Assembly (NCBI GenBank): GCA_038253945.1
Contig: JBBSGR010000032.1
Coordinates: 1-12,055 of the forward strand
Direction: 5' to 3'
From: JBBRYW01 sp038253945
GTDB taxonomy: Bacteria; Actinomycetota; Thermoleophilia; Gaiellales; Gaiellaceae
DNA: 12,055 nucleotides
The position numbers and the translations under genes are program-made. Below the pieces are notes generated by a model, which saw only the letters and a list, made by a program, of their open reading frames with translations, made no database searches and was not told where the DNA came from. Below, one piece after another: positions 11,038 to 12,055 of the stretch (within the stretch, counting starts at the first letter, position 1; each line of letters starts with the position of its first letter).

Positions 11038-12052
11038 ACTTTTCGGCTAGGAAGCGCAAGCCGATGGAGTAGCGGTACTCCATCTTGAAGTGGCCGCCCT
11101 CGAACAGCTCGAATCGGGCCTCCACGCCGAGCCCGGCGAGTGTCTCGCTCATCGCAAGCGCGCCGAGGTCGAGGAAGAACTCATCGCGGGTGCCGCCGTC
11201 GAGGTAGACGCCGCGCAGCCCGCGCAATGCGTCGGCGTGGCGCGGCGCCATCCGCACCGGATCCCAGTCGAGCCACCGTGCCCAGACGTCTTCCCGCAAA
11301 CGCCCGCTGGGCACCTCGAATGGCAGCTCGTACGTCCCGTCGTCGTTCGGCGAGTAGCAGGCCGCTATCGAGAGGACGCCGACCAGCGGCATGTCCGACG
11401 GCTTGTCGTGCGGGCGCCGCGACCAGAAGTCGTCCCAGAATGCCTGCGCGGAGCCGTCGTACTCACGCGCGAGTGCGCGGGCCGCGGCGGGGAACTCCGG
11501 CAGGAAGCAGTACTCGAAGAGCGCGTCGCCGGCATGCGAGGCGAAGGCCCCGAAGAGATCGGGCCTGAGCATCGGCGTGGTCTGCGCGCCGTAGCCCCCG
11601 CTCGACTTCCCCGCGACGCCCCGGTGCTCCGGCGCTGCGAGCGTGCGGTATTCCGCGTCGACCCAGGCGACGACCTCGTCGCAGAGGTACGTGTGGTACC
11701 GCCCGACTGCGGGCGAGTCTACGAACTGGCTCCCACCGTAGCGCGTCCAGGCGTCGACGAACACGAGGATGCACGGCGGGGCGTCGCCGGATGCGAACAG
11801 CTCGTCCGCGAGCTCGGGGAAGTTCCGCCCTCCCCAGCGCTCGCGCGCCAACCACATGTCGACCTGTCCGGTCAGGCCCATCAGGACGTACACCGACGGA
11901 TAGCGCCGTTCCGGCTCGTCGTCGTAGCCCGGCGGAACGTAGACGTAGATTGGCCGCACGTGCGGGTCGCCGAGCGGGTTACCGCGGAGTGTCTTGGACT
12001 CGAACGTCCGCTGCTCGAGCCGTCCCTGCCACTCGGAGTCCCACGGGAACAT
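11030..12052 (-). CDS. Putative esterase (enterochelin-esterase/esterase D type alpha/beta hydrolase)
   Basis: The 340-residue protein starts at ATG 12052, three bases from the window edge, so an upstream start cannot be excluded. The esterase fold is seen in PIYVYVPPGYDDEPERRYPSVYVLMG (34-59), the nucleophile elbow AGKSSGGYGA (Ser150 in G-K-S-S-G), an acidic residue in LDGGTRDEFF (Asp285 or Asp290) and the histidine in FEGGHFKMEYR (His321). It matches the putative esterase family that includes enterochelin esterase and S-formylglutathione hydrolase. No siderophore or formaldehyde genes are near it and no signal peptide is visible, so the substrate is unknown. It converges on the DUF1385 gene across a 229-bp gap. 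Confidence 0.88.
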   Translation of the reverse strand: MFPWDSEWQGRLEQRTFESKTLRGNPLGDPHVRPIYVYVPPGYDDEPERRYPSVYVLMGLTGQVDMWLARERWGGRNFPELADELFASGDAPPCILVFVDAWTRYGGSQFVDSPAVGRYHTYLCDEVVAWVDAEYRTLAAPEHRGVAGKSSGGYGAQTTPMLRPDLFGAFASHAGDALFEYCFLPEFPAAARALAREYDGSAQAFWDDFWSRRPHDKPSDMPLVGVLSIAACYSPNDDGTYELPFEVPSGRLREDVWARWLDWDPVRMAPRHADALRGLRGVYLDGGTRDEFFLDLGALAMSETLAGLGVEARFELFEGGHFKMEYRYSIGLRFLAEKLS

Positions 12053-12055
12053 GGC

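Noticed and set aside
1..12055. CRISPR array or phage structural genes
   Set aside because: No regularly spaced repeats longer than 20 bases and no phage-type proteins were seen on either strand.

Overview
The window is GC-rich and densely coded. It carries an actinobacterial set of genes and signals: a DUF1385 protein, a DEDDh exonuclease/GIY-YIG (Rv2191-like) fusion, a perfect Cheo-type SOS box, actinobacterial-style Asp23/AmaP/DUF2273 envelope genes, and a tRNA with no encoded CCA. It is most like a Thermoleophilia-type actinobacterium (Gaiellales or Solirubrobacterales). That placement is inference from gene content.

Left flank (1-1588): the 3' end of a DUF1361 membrane protein is translationally coupled to a class I glutamine-amidotransferase-like hydrolase (peptidase C26). 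A YjbQ/UPF0047 gene converges on them. An intact tRNA with anticodon CAU follows, probably tRNA-Ile2.

Central region (1589-7376): it starts at the intact tRNA and ends at a second, 5'-less copy of the same tRNA's 3' two-thirds (48 of 51 bases identical). Next to the intact tRNA is a frameshifted C-terminal scrap of a serine recombinase. This is the layout of a tRNA-integrated element that has lost its integrase. Inside lies a seven-gene, tightly packed operon (2045-5513): an Asp23/Gls24 protein, a degenerate Asp23-like protein, two AmaP/DUF6286-like membrane proteins, a DUF2273-like small membrane protein, an ECF sigma factor, and a protein that joins an N-terminal zinc-finger anti-sigma domain (Cys8, His30, Cys34, Cys37) to a C-terminal Asp23 domain. 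The promoter region of the first gene contains an exact GAACTT-N16-TCTAA element, the sigma-E-type ECF consensus. The simplest reading is a self-regulating envelope-stress module whose anti-sigma factor carries the same fold as the envelope scaffold it may monitor. This sigma/anti-sigma-Asp23 pair is the most interesting system here. Behind the operon is an IS701-type insertion sequence with recognisable inverted ends and three single-base frameshifts.

Right flank (7377-12055): an alpha/beta hydrolase, then the DEDDh/GIY-YIG nuclease with a perfect 14-bp SOS palindrome inside its predicted, leaderless promoter, then a 25-residue membrane peptide followed by a strong intrinsic terminator, then a DUF1385 (YqhQ-like) membrane protein. 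A convergent esterase ends the window. The gap between the last two genes holds two copies of a GTGTC-S-GACAC palindrome and an apparent duplication of the last codons of the DUF1385 gene.
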